Below, piece after piece: positions 24,282 through 32,797 of a DNA stretch of 64,000 nucleotides (positions are counted from its first letter, which is position 1; each line of letters starts with the position of its first letter). Below the pieces are notes generated by a model, which worked only from the letters and a program-made list of their open reading frames with translations, was not told where the DNA came from and did no database searches. The stretch covers positions 1 through 64,000 of the forward strand of contig JAITUA010000021.1 of NCBI GenBank assembly GCA_031286615.1. Reading direction: 5' to 3'. A program made the position numbers and the translations under genes. This DNA comes from Chryseobacterium sp. GTDB taxonomy: Bacteria > Bacteroidota > Bacteroidia > Flavobacteriales > Weeksellaceae.

Positions 24282-25298
24282 TTATTTAGATAGAAAATCT
24301 AAAACGGAATAATCTCCCAAAGAAATTTCTCTGGCTACTCCGAAATACTGTGCAGAATTACCGATCATAGAGTTGGAAAGGTTTCCATGATTGATTCTGG
24401 TGTTTTCCTGGATCAGGGAATTTTCGATGTTAGAATTAACAACTGTTGTATTGTTACCTAATGAAACTCCAGGTCCTACTTTTGAATTGGAGATCTTTAC
24501 ATTTTCACCAATGAAGCACGGCTGAATAATCAAAGAATTTTCAATCACAGCAGAAGCAGGATAATTTTTCATTTCCTCTCTTTCATATTCAAGGATTTTG
24601 CTGTTGGTTTCTACAGTGGCGTTTTTGTTACCGCAGTCCATCCAGTCATTTACTTTTCCAAGGGTAAACTTGGCACCTTTAGATCTAAGGTTTTCAAGTG
24701 CTGTTGTCAATTGATATTCACCTCCGTTTTTAATATCATTATCCATGATATAGTTGATCTCTTCCATCAGTTTTTCAGCACTGTTGAAATAATAAATACC
24801 AATGATGGCAAGATCTGAAACATAAGTGGTCGGTTTTTCAACAAAATCTGTGATGAAACCGTAATTGTCTAATTTTACAACTCCGAAAGCCGATGGATCT
24901 TCCACGCTTTTTACCCAGATCACTCCATCAGAATTTTTGTCTAATTGGAAGTCTGCACGGAAAAGAGTATCTGCAAAAGCAATAACGATATCTCCCTGCA
25001 TAGACTGTTCAGCACATTTGATTGCATGAGCGGTACCAAGAGGATCGTTCTGATAATATATGCTTCCTTTTGCTCCTAGCTTTTCAGCAATCTGAATAAG
25101 GGATCTTTCGATCTCAGGACCAAAATCTCCGATGATAAAAGCTACCTCTTCAATATTTTCTCCTGCAACTTTAGCAATATCTTCCACCAATCTCTGTACG
25201 ATTGGTTTTCCTGCAATAGGAATAAGCGGTTTTGGAACTGTCAGTGTATGGGGACGTAATCTGGAACCACGTCCAGCCATAGGAACAATAATTTTCAT
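24282..25298 (-). CDS. Sugar-phosphate nucleotidyltransferase with left-handed helix tail
   Basis: The 338-residue enzyme has the nucleotidyltransferase signature GRGSRLRPHTLTVPKPLIPI (about 9-28), YYQNDPLGTAHAIKCA (about 82-97), the Mg-binding ADTLFRADF and the NGGEYQLTTALENL sugar-site loop (about 195). After residue 240 come hexapeptide repeats (NSLIQPCFIGENVKISNSKV and so on). It makes an NDP-sugar in the cytoplasm; whether it prefers GDP-mannose or dTDP/UDP-glucose type substrates cannot be read from the sequence. The neighbouring flippase gene suggests supply of surface polysaccharide. Confidence 0.9.
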   Translation of the reverse strand: MKIIVPMAGRGSRLRPHTLTVPKPLIPIAGKPIVQRLVEDIAKVAGENIEEVAFIIGDFGPEIERSLIQIAEKLGAKGSIYYQNDPLGTAHAIKCAEQSMQGDIVIAFADTLFRADFQLDKNSDGVIWVKSVEDPSAFGVVKLDNYGFITDFVEKPTTYVSDLAIIGIYYFNSAEKLMEEINYIMDNDIKNGGEYQLTTALENLRSKGAKFTLGKVNDWMDCGNKNATVETNSKILEYEREEMKNYPASAVIENSLIIQPCFIGENVKISNSKVGPGVSLGNNTTVVNSNIENSLIQENTRINHGNLSNSMIGNSAQYFGVAREISLGDYSVLDFLSK

Positions 25299-25433
25299 AA
25301 ATTATATAAAAAATTTTTATAGTTATTTTAATAATTTTGGCTAAAGATAACAATTATAACCTTTGCTGGTATATGATTCATATCTTTTTAATATTTGAAT
25401 AGATTTGTTTACTATCAAAATAAAGACCAAAGT

Positions 25434-26861
25434 TTAATTCTTTCTGATTCTCGATACAATCAAGTTTTTTTCGGAATAAATCAAAATTCCGGTGAAGACC
25501 AAAAATAGTATATTACTTGTTAAAATATTATAGTTAAGGTATTTTACAATGATGAAACTAAAGATCCCAAGTAATATAAGGAAGAAAGACATTTTCTTCA
25601 TTCTGTAAGGAATAGGATAATATTTCTGACCCAGCAGATAGGATACAACCATCATAATAACATAAGCTCCAAATGTAGCCCATGCAGAACCGATCATACT
25701 ATGATAATAGGTCAATGCTAAAAGATTGAGGCCAATGTTTATTCCTGCTCCAAGCCACGAAATAACAGTTCCTACACTGGTTCTGTCCGTTACTTTATAC
25801 CAGGTGGAAAAATTATAATATATTCCGAAGCAGAGATTGGCAATAACAATGATGGGGATGATGTCTATAGCAATCCAGTAAGATTTGTTGGGGATGAAAA
25901 CTTCTTTCAGCCAGGATATATTGGCGATAATTCCTAACGCTACAGCACAGGCAAAAAAGGAAAAGTATTCTGCTACTTTGGCATATGTTTTTTTAGCATC
26001 ACCTTTATCCATCTGTTTAAAAAAGAAAGGCTCAATACCCATTCGGTAGGCAGTGACAAATAAGGTCATCAGTACGGCCAGTTTATAGCAGCCGCCATAC
26101 GCACCGGCTTCTTCGTCTGAAATGTGGTTTCTCTGGATGGATTTATCAAAGTTTTCATTGACCATAAAAGCCAGACCAGCCAGCATGAGCGGAAAGGAAT
26201 ACTTAATCATACGCCCAAACAAAGAGGTCACAAATTGAAATCTTACTTTTAATATAATAGGAAGAAGTAATAAAACTCCTAAAGCACTTCCTGCTAAATT
26301 ACTGAAGAACGGATAATCCACATTTTGGTCCAAGCCAAAACTTTTGGATATGTTTTCAGGAATCCAGAAGAATAATGCGGCTGTAAAAACAGCCTGAAAT
26401 ATAGCCTGAACAACTCTTACAACAGAGTATTTGATAGGCTTATTATGAAAACGAAGCCATGCAAACGGAATCACTAGTAAATTATCAAAAAAAGCAATCA
26501 AAGCAAACCATTTGATGTATTCTGGATTGTTATGATACCCTAAATAATCTGCAATAGGCTGATTGAGCAAATAGCACAAGGCAAGAAAAACGGTGGATGT
26601 AGAAAACAAAAACCAGAACGAAGTATTGAAAGTTCTTTTTTCATTATTCTCTTCCGCTGAAAAACGGAAATACGCCGTTTCAAAACCGAAAGAAAGAATG
26701 ATATTAACAAAAGAAATCCACGCATACAGCTGGGTGAAAATCGCAAAACCTTCATTGGGAATTTTATAGATCAAAAGTGGATTCAGGATGAATAAAATAA
26801 TTCTGGGTGCTATAGCCCCCGCTCCATAGATGATTGTCTGCCCTAATAGTTTCTTATACAA
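25434..26861 (-). CDS. Polysaccharide/lipid-linked oligosaccharide flippase (Wzx/MATE-like)
   Basis: The 475-residue integral membrane protein has about 14 hydrophobic segments and the polysaccharide-biosynthesis transporter pattern, for example LGQTIIYGAGAIAPRIILF near the start and GAYGGCYKLAVLMTLFVTAYRMGIEP (quoted in part; about 245-265). Such proteins flip lipid-linked sugars across the inner membrane. It lies 135 bases upstream of the nucleotidyltransferase gene on the same strand. Upstream of it is the divergent dihydroorotase gene across about 100 bases. Confidence 0.85.
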   Translation of the reverse strand: MYKKLLGQTIIYGAGAIAPRIILFILNPLLIYKIPNEGFAIFTQLYAWISFVNIILSFGFETAYFRFSAEENNEKRTFNTSFWFLFSTSTVFLALCYLLNQPIADYLGYHNNPEYIKWFALIAFFDNLLVIPFAWLRFHNKPIKYSVVRVVQAIFQAVFTAALFFWIPENISKSFGLDQNVDYPFFSNLAGSALGVLLLLPIILKVRFQFVTSLFGRMIKYSFPLMLAGLAFMVNENFDKSIQRNHISDEEAGAYGGCYKLAVLMTLFVTAYRMGIEPFFFKQMDKGDAKKTYAKVAEYFSFFACAVALGIIANISWLKEVFIPNKSYWIAIDIIPIIVIANLCFGIYYNFSTWYKVTDRTSVGTVISWLGAGINIGLNLLALTYYHSMIGSAWATFGAYVIMMVVSYLLGQKYYPIPYRMKKMSFFLILLGIFSFIIVKYLNYNILTSNILFLVFTGILIYSEKNLIVSRIRKN

Positions 26862-26961
26862 AGTCGAAATTTTTTACAAATGTAAAACTTTAAGTATTCG
26901 TTTGGTGATTTTGGGGTGAATTAAAACATAAAATCTTAATTTTACGGGGAAATAAATTGAA

Positions 26962-28299
26962 ATGAAAGTTCTTATAAAAAACGTAAATATCGTCAACGAA
27001 GGGAAAGTCTTTGAAAGCGATATCTTAATAGAAAATGATTTAATTTTCAGGATAGCTGCGAATATTTCTGAAGAGGCAGATCAGATTATTGATGGATCAG
27101 GAAAGTATCTTCTTCCGGGAGTAATTGACGATCAGGTGCATTTCCGTGATCCGGGGCTTACGCATAAAGGAGATATTGAAAGTGAGTCCAGAGCTGCTAT
27201 TGCCGGTGGAGTAACCAGTTTTATCGATCAGCCTAATACAGTACCAAATGCTGTTACCCAGGAATTGTTAGCAGATAAATATGAGATTGCTTCCCAAAAA
27301 GCGTATGCCAACTATGGTTTTATGATGGGAGGCACGAATGATAATCTGGAGGAGGTTTTGAAAACAAACCCAAGGAATGTTCCAGGGATCAAATTGTTCC
27401 TAGGTTCATCTACAGGAAATATGCTGGTGGATAATCCGGAGACACTGGAAAATATTTTCAGCAATACCCAAATGCTGATTGCTGTTCACTGTGAAGATGA
27501 AGCTACCATCAGAGCCAATACTCAAAAATACATGGATGAATACGGTGAAGATATTCCTGTGAAATTTCATCATTTGATCAGAAGTGAAGAAGCATGTTAT
27601 ATTTCTTCTTCCAAAGCTATTGAACTTGCCGAAAAAACAGGAGCCAGACTTCATGTTTTCCACCTTTCAACAGCAAAGGAAATGGAACTTTTCAGAAATG
27701 ATATTCCTTTAAAAGATAAAAAGATCACTGCTGAGGTGTGTGTACACCACCTGACTTTTACTAATGAGGATTATGAAACAAAAGGCGGACTTATCAAATG
27801 GAATCCTGCTGTAAAAACTCAAAAGGATAAAGATGCCCTTTGGGAAGCATTGTTGGATGACAGAATTGATGTTATTGCTACAGACCATGCTCCACATACT
27901 GCGGAAGAAAAGAATAATGTGTATACAAAATGTCCTTCAGGAGCTCCTTTGGTACAACATTCATTAGTAGTAATGCTGGAAAACTATAAAAACGGAAAAA
28001 TCTCTCTTGAGAAAATCGTTGAAAAAATGTCTCATAATCCTGCCATTCTTTTCAAAGTTGAAAAAAGAGGTTTCGTGAGAGAAGGATATAAAGCAGATTT
28101 GGTTTTAGTTGATTTAAATGAAAACTGGACGGTTTCCAAAGACAATTTACTTTACAAATGTGGCTGGAGTCCATTAGAAGGAATGAATTTCCATTCTAAA
28201 GTTACGCATACATTTGTCAATGGACATCTGGTGTATGATAATGGTAAGATTGCTGAGGAGAAATTTGGAGAAAGATTGCTTTTTGAAGCTAGAGATTAA
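26962..28299 (+). CDS. pyrC: Dihydroorotase-type amidohydrolase
   Basis: The 445-residue cytoplasmic enzyme should cyclise carbamoyl aspartate to dihydroorotate in pyrimidine synthesis. Metal-site motifs are GVIDDQVHFRDPGLTHKGD (about 52-70), the carboxy-lysine region GIKLFLGSS (about 140), IAVHCEDE (about 174), HVFHLSTAKE (about 232) and the catalytic Asp in ATDHAPHT (about 310). The usual DxHxH is DDQVH here, so the first His is Gln, as I recall for many Bacteroidota homologues. The related hydantoinase/allantoinase activity is a less likely reading. The gene is monocistronic with a strong terminator. Confidence 0.85.
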   Translation: MKVLIKNVNIVNEGKVFESDILIENDLIFRIAANISEEADQIIDGSGKYLLPGVIDDQVHFRDPGLTHKGDIESESRAAIAGGVTSFIDQPNTVPNAVTQELLADKYEIASQKAYANYGFMMGGTNDNLEEVLKTNPRNVPGIKLFLGSSTGNMLVDNPETLENIFSNTQMLIAVHCEDEATIRANTQKYMDEYGEDIPVKFHHLIRSEEACYISSSKAIELAEKTGARLHVFHLSTAKEMELFRNDIPLKDKKITAEVCVHHLTFTNEDYETKGGLIKWNPAVKTQKDKDALWEALLDDRIDVIATDHAPHTAEEKNNVYTKCPSGAPLVQHSLVVMLENYKNGKISLEKIVEKMSHNPAILFKVEKRGFVREGYKADLVLVDLNENWTVSKDNLLYKCGWSPLEGMNFHSKVTHTFVNGHLVYDNGKIAEEKFGERLLFEARD

Positions 28300-28353
28300 T
28301 AAGATATAATCGAAGAATATAGTCTCAGATTAACCTGAGATTGTCAAGATAAT

Positions 28354-28437
28354 TCAATAGGAGCGGGCTTTAGCCCGCTCTTTTTATTTTAAATCTTTTA
28401 TTGGCTTTAGCCAAAACTTATTATTTAACTTTCATAT
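28354..28437 (+). repeat. Intergenic repeat, copy A, containing the dihydroorotase terminator
   Basis: It contains the hairpin GAGCGGGCTTTAGCCCGCTC (28361-28380) followed by T-rich sequence, then a second TTGGCTTTAGCCAA hairpin (about 28401-28414). Most of it realigns with copy B at 29672-29763. The first hairpin and its T-run act as the terminator of the dihydroorotase gene. The form suggests a dispersed intergenic element. Confidence 0.7.
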
Positions 28438-28588
28438 ATCTGGGAGATACGCAAATTTTCAAATTTAATTATCAATCAAATTAGCTTAATTAAAGAAAAT
28501 ATTTTACTTTTTTATTTTGATTGCTACGTAAAGTGTAAGCTTTCCTCTATTCATAAGTCGTATTATTTTTATTAAACTATTATTTAAC
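28438..28588. other. AT-rich spacer with a remnant like the GH92 gene end
   Basis: No gene is seen. Near 28529-28556, AAGTGTAAGCTTTCCTCTATTCATAA (quoted in part) resembles AATGTAAGCTTCCCACCATTCATAA at about 29765-29788, the coding end of the GH92 gene. Confidence 0.5.
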
Positions 28589-28596
28589 TAGTTTTG
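28589..28596 (+). promoter_or_regulatory. -7 promoter box of the TPR gene
   Basis: TAGTTTTG is an exact TAnnTTTG match 17 bases before the ATG at 28614. No good TTTG -33 element is seen. Confidence 0.45.
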
Positions 28597-28613
28597 TGCG
28601 AAAATAATAATCA

Positions 28614-29669
28614 ATGTATAGACTTTTTTTAGCATTATTTCTCTCAGTTTCTTTACAGCTTAGCTCACAAATAAATACACAATTGCTTTCAAATTCATCA
28701 TGGACGTATGTGAAATCTGTTATGTTAGACGGAAGCAGAGATTTATCATCAGAATCGCATCGATTTTTGGTATGGAAGATTAAAGGAAATAACATATGCG
28801 AATGTATTGATCCTTGGGCTATAGAAAGAACAAAATGTAAGGATTTTAAATTTGAAAAGAACTTGATGAAACTATCAGACAAGTCTGCTTATGAAATTGA
28901 AACACTAACATCAGATTCATTAATTGTCATACAGAAAGTAGATGGGATAACTTTTCCCGACAAAATAAGAAAAATGAAGTTTGTCAAAACATCTATTCTT
29001 GTGAAAAATTTCACAAATGAGTCAGCAGGAGATTCTATTATAATTACTTCGAGAAATATTACTCCAACATTGACCAAAGGAATAGTTAGTGAAATGATGG
29101 ACATGTACTCGCAGAAAAAGTATGTACATAATTTTATTGTGGATGGAGAAATCAGGATTTTCCCCAAAAAACAAGAAATTGAAGTGAAAACAGATAATAA
29201 GAAACAGAATAAAGATAACCAGAAAAGCATTGATTTATTTAAGATAACTTTACAAAAGGATTATAAATTATGGGATATAGCAGGTTATGAGAACTTTGAG
29301 AAAGTTATTATTCCTTATCGACTGAAGAGTGAAATGGAAGATGGTTCTGGTAGCCTAGCTTTTTATAACTTGATTCCTTATCATGAAAATAAAGGAATTG
29401 TGGTGAATATAAAAGATAAGAGAGCCTCTATAGAAAATTTTAATAAAGGAATAGAAGCTACTAACAGACAAAAATTTGATAATGCAGTTTACTTTTTCAA
29501 TAAGGCTCATGAAGATGATAATACAAACACGGAAGCACTGTATAATATAGCGTCAATTTCTCTAGCACAAAACAAAACAGACGTTGCATGTACTGCATTA
29601 AAAAAATTAAAAGATCTGGATCAAAAGGAAGGGATCAAACTATACAATGAAAAATGTTCAGAAAAATAA
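28614..29669 (+). CDS. Secreted protein with C-terminal TPR-like repeats
   Basis: The 351-residue product has a signal peptide (MYRLFLALFLSVSLQLSSQ). The body (about 20-270) has no motif I recognise; a Lys/Asn-rich loop lies near 190-205. The C-terminus holds TPR-like helices: FNKGIEATNRQKFDNAVYFF and NTEALYNIASISLAQNKTDV (about 285-340). The coding sequence is more AT-rich than its neighbours and uses many AAA/ATA codons. It is flanked on both sides by related repeats including remnants of the downstream GH92 gene, which points to insertion or duplication. Function is unknown. Confidence 0.75.
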   Translation: MYRLFLALFLSVSLQLSSQINTQLLSNSSWTYVKSVMLDGSRDLSSESHRFLVWKIKGNNICECIDPWAIERTKCKDFKFEKNLMKLSDKSAYEIETLTSDSLIVIQKVDGITFPDKIRKMKFVKTSILVKNFTNESAGDSIIITSRNITPTLTKGIVSEMMDMYSQKKYVHNFIVDGEIRIFPKKQEIEVKTDNKKQNKDNQKSIDLFKITLQKDYKLWDIAGYENFEKVIIPYRLKSEMEDGSGSLAFYNLIPYHENKGIVVNIKDKRASIENFNKGIEATNRQKFDNAVYFFNKAHEDDNTNTEALYNIASISLAQNKTDVACTALKKLKDLDQKEGIKLYNEKCSEK

Positions 29670-29671
29670 TA

Positions 29672-29763
29672 ATCAATAAGAGCGGGCTTTAGCCCGCTCT
29701 CTTTATTTTAAACCTTTCATTGGATTTAGTCACTTTTTATTTCTTCGCTTTACTTCCCATATA
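29672..29763 (+). repeat. Intergenic repeat, copy B, with terminator hairpin
   Basis: It repeats copy A: AGAGCGGGCTTTAGCCCGCTCT (hairpin at about 29680-29700), then CTTTATTTTAAACCTTTCATTGGATTTAG against TTTTTATTTTAAATCTTTTATTGGCTTTAG in copy A (shown only to indicate alignment in shorter blocks). It terminates the TPR gene and, being symmetric, also the convergent GH92 gene whose stop lies inside it. Confidence 0.7.
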
Positions 29764-32034
29764 AAATGTAAGCTTCCCACCATTCATAATCTCAGAATGT
29801 TTCAGGATAAAATTCTTGATCTCCTTTCCATTCAGAAGAACTTTCTGAACATATACATTTTTGGGACTTTGATTAATGGCTTCTATTTCAAAAGTTTTTC
29901 CGTTTTCCAGATTCAACACAGCGTTATCAATTGCAGGACTTCCGATAGAATAATCTTCCGATCCTGGAGCTACAGGATAAAATCCTAATGTGCTTAAGAT
30001 ATACCAGGCACTCATTTGCCCTGCATCATCATTTCCTCCCAGTCCGTCTGGTGTTGCTTTATACTGCATTTCCAAAATACGGCGGATTTGTGCCTGTGCT
30101 TTCCATGGCTGTCCTGCCCAGTTATAAAAATAAACAACATGGTGAGCAGGTTCATTTCCGTGAACATATCCTCCAATAATTCCTTCACGTGTAATATCTT
30201 CAGTATCTGCGAAAAATTCGTCAGGTAAATGCATGGTGAACAGTTCATCCAGTTTTGATGCAAATTTTTTCTTTCCACCCATCATGCTTATAAGTTCATC
30301 CGGATTTTGTGGAACGAAAAAGCTGTAGTTCCACGAATTTCCTTCAATAAATCCTTGCCCATGGGTGCTTAAGACATCAAAATCTTTTTTAAAGCTTCCA
30401 TCTGCCAGACGCGGACGCATAAATCCGGTTGTTTTGTCAAAATTATTTTTCCAGTTTTCAGAACGCTTGATAAACTGGTTATAGATTTCTGTCTTGTTTA
30501 AATGTTTTGCCAGTTGAGCAATGGCCCAGTCATCATAGGCATATTCCAATGTATTGGAAACTGAAGTTCCGCTTTTCTCAGCCGGAATATATCCAAGATC
30601 TATATATTGTCCGATGCCTTCGTAATTTCTTTTGTTGGCCGTTTCTATACATGCTTTTAATACTTCTTCAGGATCTCCTTCATAATTTCCTTTAATAATT
30701 GCATCTGCAACAACGCTTACACTGTGATAGCCGCTCATACACCAGTTGTCGTTGGCATAATGGGACCAGATAGGCAGCATTTTCATAGAAAACTGATTAT
30801 AATGAGCCATCATAGATTTTACCATATCGCCATTCCGTTTGGGTTGAATAATATTAAAAAACGGATGAAGAGTACGGTAAGTATCCCATAAAGAAAAGGT
30901 TGTATAATTGGTAAAGCCCTCTGCTTTATGAATATTCTGATCCAGACCTTTATATTCTCCATTAACATCCATGTAAGTAGTAGGATTGATAAAGGTATGA
31001 TACATTGCCGTATAAAAATTTGTCTTCTCCGTATCAGAGCCTTTGATGACAATTTTGTTCAGTTCTTTATTCCAGTTGCTTTGGGCTTGAATTTTAGCCT
31101 GATCAAAATTCATACTTCCTGCTTCTTTTTCGAGGTTTTCTAAAGCATTGGTCTGGCTTACGGGAGAAATAGCAAGTTTTACTTCAATCGCTTCATTTTC
31201 GTTGGTATCAAAATCAAAAAACATTTTCAGGTTCTTTCCAGCTATTTCAGGGAAATTCTGATTCTGGTCAAATTTTCTCCAGAATCCTTTGTAAACCTGC
31301 TTCTCATCATAATTTTTCTGCCCATAAGATTTAAAAGGTTTTGAAAATTTCATTGCAAAATAAACCGTTCTTGTTCTTGCCCAGCCATTAGTCTGACGAT
31401 AGCCTGTGATGGTATTTCCGTTTTCTACCCGAACGTATGTCCATACATTTTTTCCATCATAATTGTAAATGCCAGCCATCAGATCCAGAATGATATGAGA
31501 CTGATCAGACTTTGGGAAAGTATAACGGTGGATTCCCACTCTTGGCGTTGCTGTAAGCTCTGCCAGGATATTATGATCGTCCAGTTTCACTTTGTAGTAT
31601 CCGGCTTCTGCTGTTTCGTTTTGATGAGAAAACCTGCTTCTGTAACCGTTTTCAGGCTTGGTTGCTGTTCCGGGATTCAATTGAAGTTTTCCTACGGTAG
31701 GCATGATCAGGAAATCTCCGAGATCAGAATGTCCCGTTCCACTAAAGTGAGTAGAACTGAAGCCTACAATGGTTTTATCTTCATAGCGATAACCGGCGCA
31801 GTATTTATAAACCTCGCCATTGTATTTTCCGTTAAGTTCATAAGAAATAGTATCTGTTTCAGGGCTTAGCTGTACTGCACCAAAAGGAACCGTAGCTCCG
31901 GGATAAGTATGGCCCATCTTTTCAGTACCGATCAGGGGGTTGACATATTGTATTAATTTTTCAAATTTTTGAGCATGAAAGTTTGCACTTAAAAGTACCA
32001 GAGAAAGAAAAACAATAGGTTTGTGATTTTTCAT
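29737..32034 (-). CDS. GH92 alpha-mannosidase
   Basis: The 765-residue exported enzyme (signal MKNHKPIVFLSLVLLSANFHAQ, ATG at 32034) belongs to GH92, calcium-dependent exo-alpha-mannosidases that trim N-glycan or yeast mannan with inversion. Family points are YVNPLIGTEKMGHTYPGAT (about 27-45), HFSGTGHSDLGDFLI (about 95-109), YTTFSLWDTYRTLHPFF (about 375), GYVHGNEPAHHVVYFYNWAG (about 625) and GGNDDAGQMSAWYILSTLGF (about 670). It is probably periplasmic or surface-bound. The adjacent two-component genes lie upstream on the same strand, 77 bases away. An upstream TTG at 32043 is a less likely start. Confidence 0.92.
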   Translation of the reverse strand: MKNHKPIVFLSLVLLSANFHAQKFEKLIQYVNPLIGTEKMGHTYPGATVPFGAVQLSPETDTISYELNGKYNGEVYKYCAGYRYEDKTIVGFSSTHFSGTGHSDLGDFLIMPTVGKLQLNPGTATKPENGYRSRFSHQNETAEAGYYKVKLDDHNILAELTATPRVGIHRYTFPKSDQSHIILDLMAGIYNYDGKNVWTYVRVENGNTITGYRQTNGWARTRTVYFAMKFSKPFKSYGQKNYDEKQVYKGFWRKFDQNQNFPEIAGKNLKMFFDFDTNENEAIEVKLAISPVSQTNALENLEKEAGSMNFDQAKIQAQSNWNKELNKIVIKGSDTEKTNFYTAMYHTFINPTTYMDVNGEYKGLDQNIHKAEGFTNYTTFSLWDTYRTLHPFFNIIQPKRNGDMVKSMMAHYNQFSMKMLPIWSHYANDNWCMSGYHSVSVVADAIIKGNYEGDPEEVLKACIETANKRNYEGIGQYIDLGYIPAEKSGTSVSNTLEYAYDDWAIAQLAKHLNKTEIYNQFIKRSENWKNNFDKTTGFMRPRLADGSFKKDFDVLSTHGQGFIEGNSWNYSFFVPQNPDELISMMGGKKKFASKLDELFTMHLPDEFFADTEDITREGIIGGYVHGNEPAHHVVYFYNWAGQPWKAQAQIRRILEMQYKATPDGLGGNDDAGQMSAWYILSTLGFYPVAPGSEDYSIGSPAIDNAVLNLENGKTFEIEAINQSPKNVYVQKVLLNGKEIKNFILKHSEIMNGGKLTFYMGSKAKK

Positions 32035-32111
32035 TAATGACAATTTTTCAAAGTTTAAAATTAATTAAAATCATCATTTGCTGTTGTGTTTTAGATAAGT
32101 TTGAATACTAT

Positions 32112-32795
32112 TTATTCTTTTTCAGAAAAGCGAAAACCTATTCCGTGCAGGTTTTCTATTAAAACATTCCGTTCTTCGGCAAGCACCTTTCGCAATCGGG
32201 AAATAAATACGTCAAGACTTCGTCCCATAAAATAATCATCATCACCCCAGATTGCCTTCAGAATATCCTGTCTTTTTACAACCAGATTTTTGTGACAGAT
32301 AAAATAGAAAAGCAGATCAGATTCTCTTTGGGTAAGAGTAATGCTGTTTTCTGTCCCCTGCAGTGTATAATTTTTAGGATCAAAATCATATTTCCCTACT
32401 TTGTATTTTTGAGGAGATGTGTCTGTTTTTTTAGTACGTTTCAGGAATACTTCAATTTTCAACATCAATTCTTCGATGCTGAATGGTTTTACCAGATAAT
32501 CATCGGCACCTATTTTAAGACCCTTAATTCTGTCTTCTTTTAAAGCTTTTGCAGAAATGAAAATAATAGGGATCTCAGAATTTTTACTGCGGATATATTC
32601 GGCTACTTCAAATCCGTTCATGCCGGGCATCATAATATCCAGCAGGCAGATATCAAAATTTTGACTGTTAAATGCTTCCAATGCAGATTCGCCATCAGAA
32701 TAGCAACTGATATCATAATAACTTTCAAGACTGTCCTCAACAAGGAAAGCTATTGTTTTGTCATCTTCGGCATATAAAATTTTAGATTTTGCCAT
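32112..32795 (-). CDS. OmpR-family response regulator (system 1)
   Basis: The 227-residue protein has a receiver domain with phospho-acceptor Asp in FDICLLDIMMPGMNGFEV (about 53), the switch Ser/Thr in IPIIFISAKA and Lys in DDYLVKPFSIEEL. A winged-helix effector domain follows (about 130-227, TLTQRESDLLFYFICHKN and SLDVFISRLRKVL). It starts 2 bases after the kinase stop, so the pair is co-translated. Its likely operator is the TTAAC array at 34106-34142 upstream of the kinase and of the divergent DUF1573 gene. Confidence 0.92.
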   Translation of the reverse strand: MAKSKILYAEDDKTIAFLVEDSLESYYDISCYSDGESALEAFNSQNFDICLLDIMMPGMNGFEVAEYIRSKNSEIPIIFISAKALKEDRIKGLKIGADDYLVKPFSIEELMLKIEVFLKRTKKTDTSPQKYKVGKYDFDPKNYTLQGTENSITLTQRESDLLFYFICHKNLVVKRQDILKAIWGDDDYFMGRSLDVFISRLRKVLAEERNVLIENLHGIGFRFSEKE

Positions 32796-32797
32796 AC

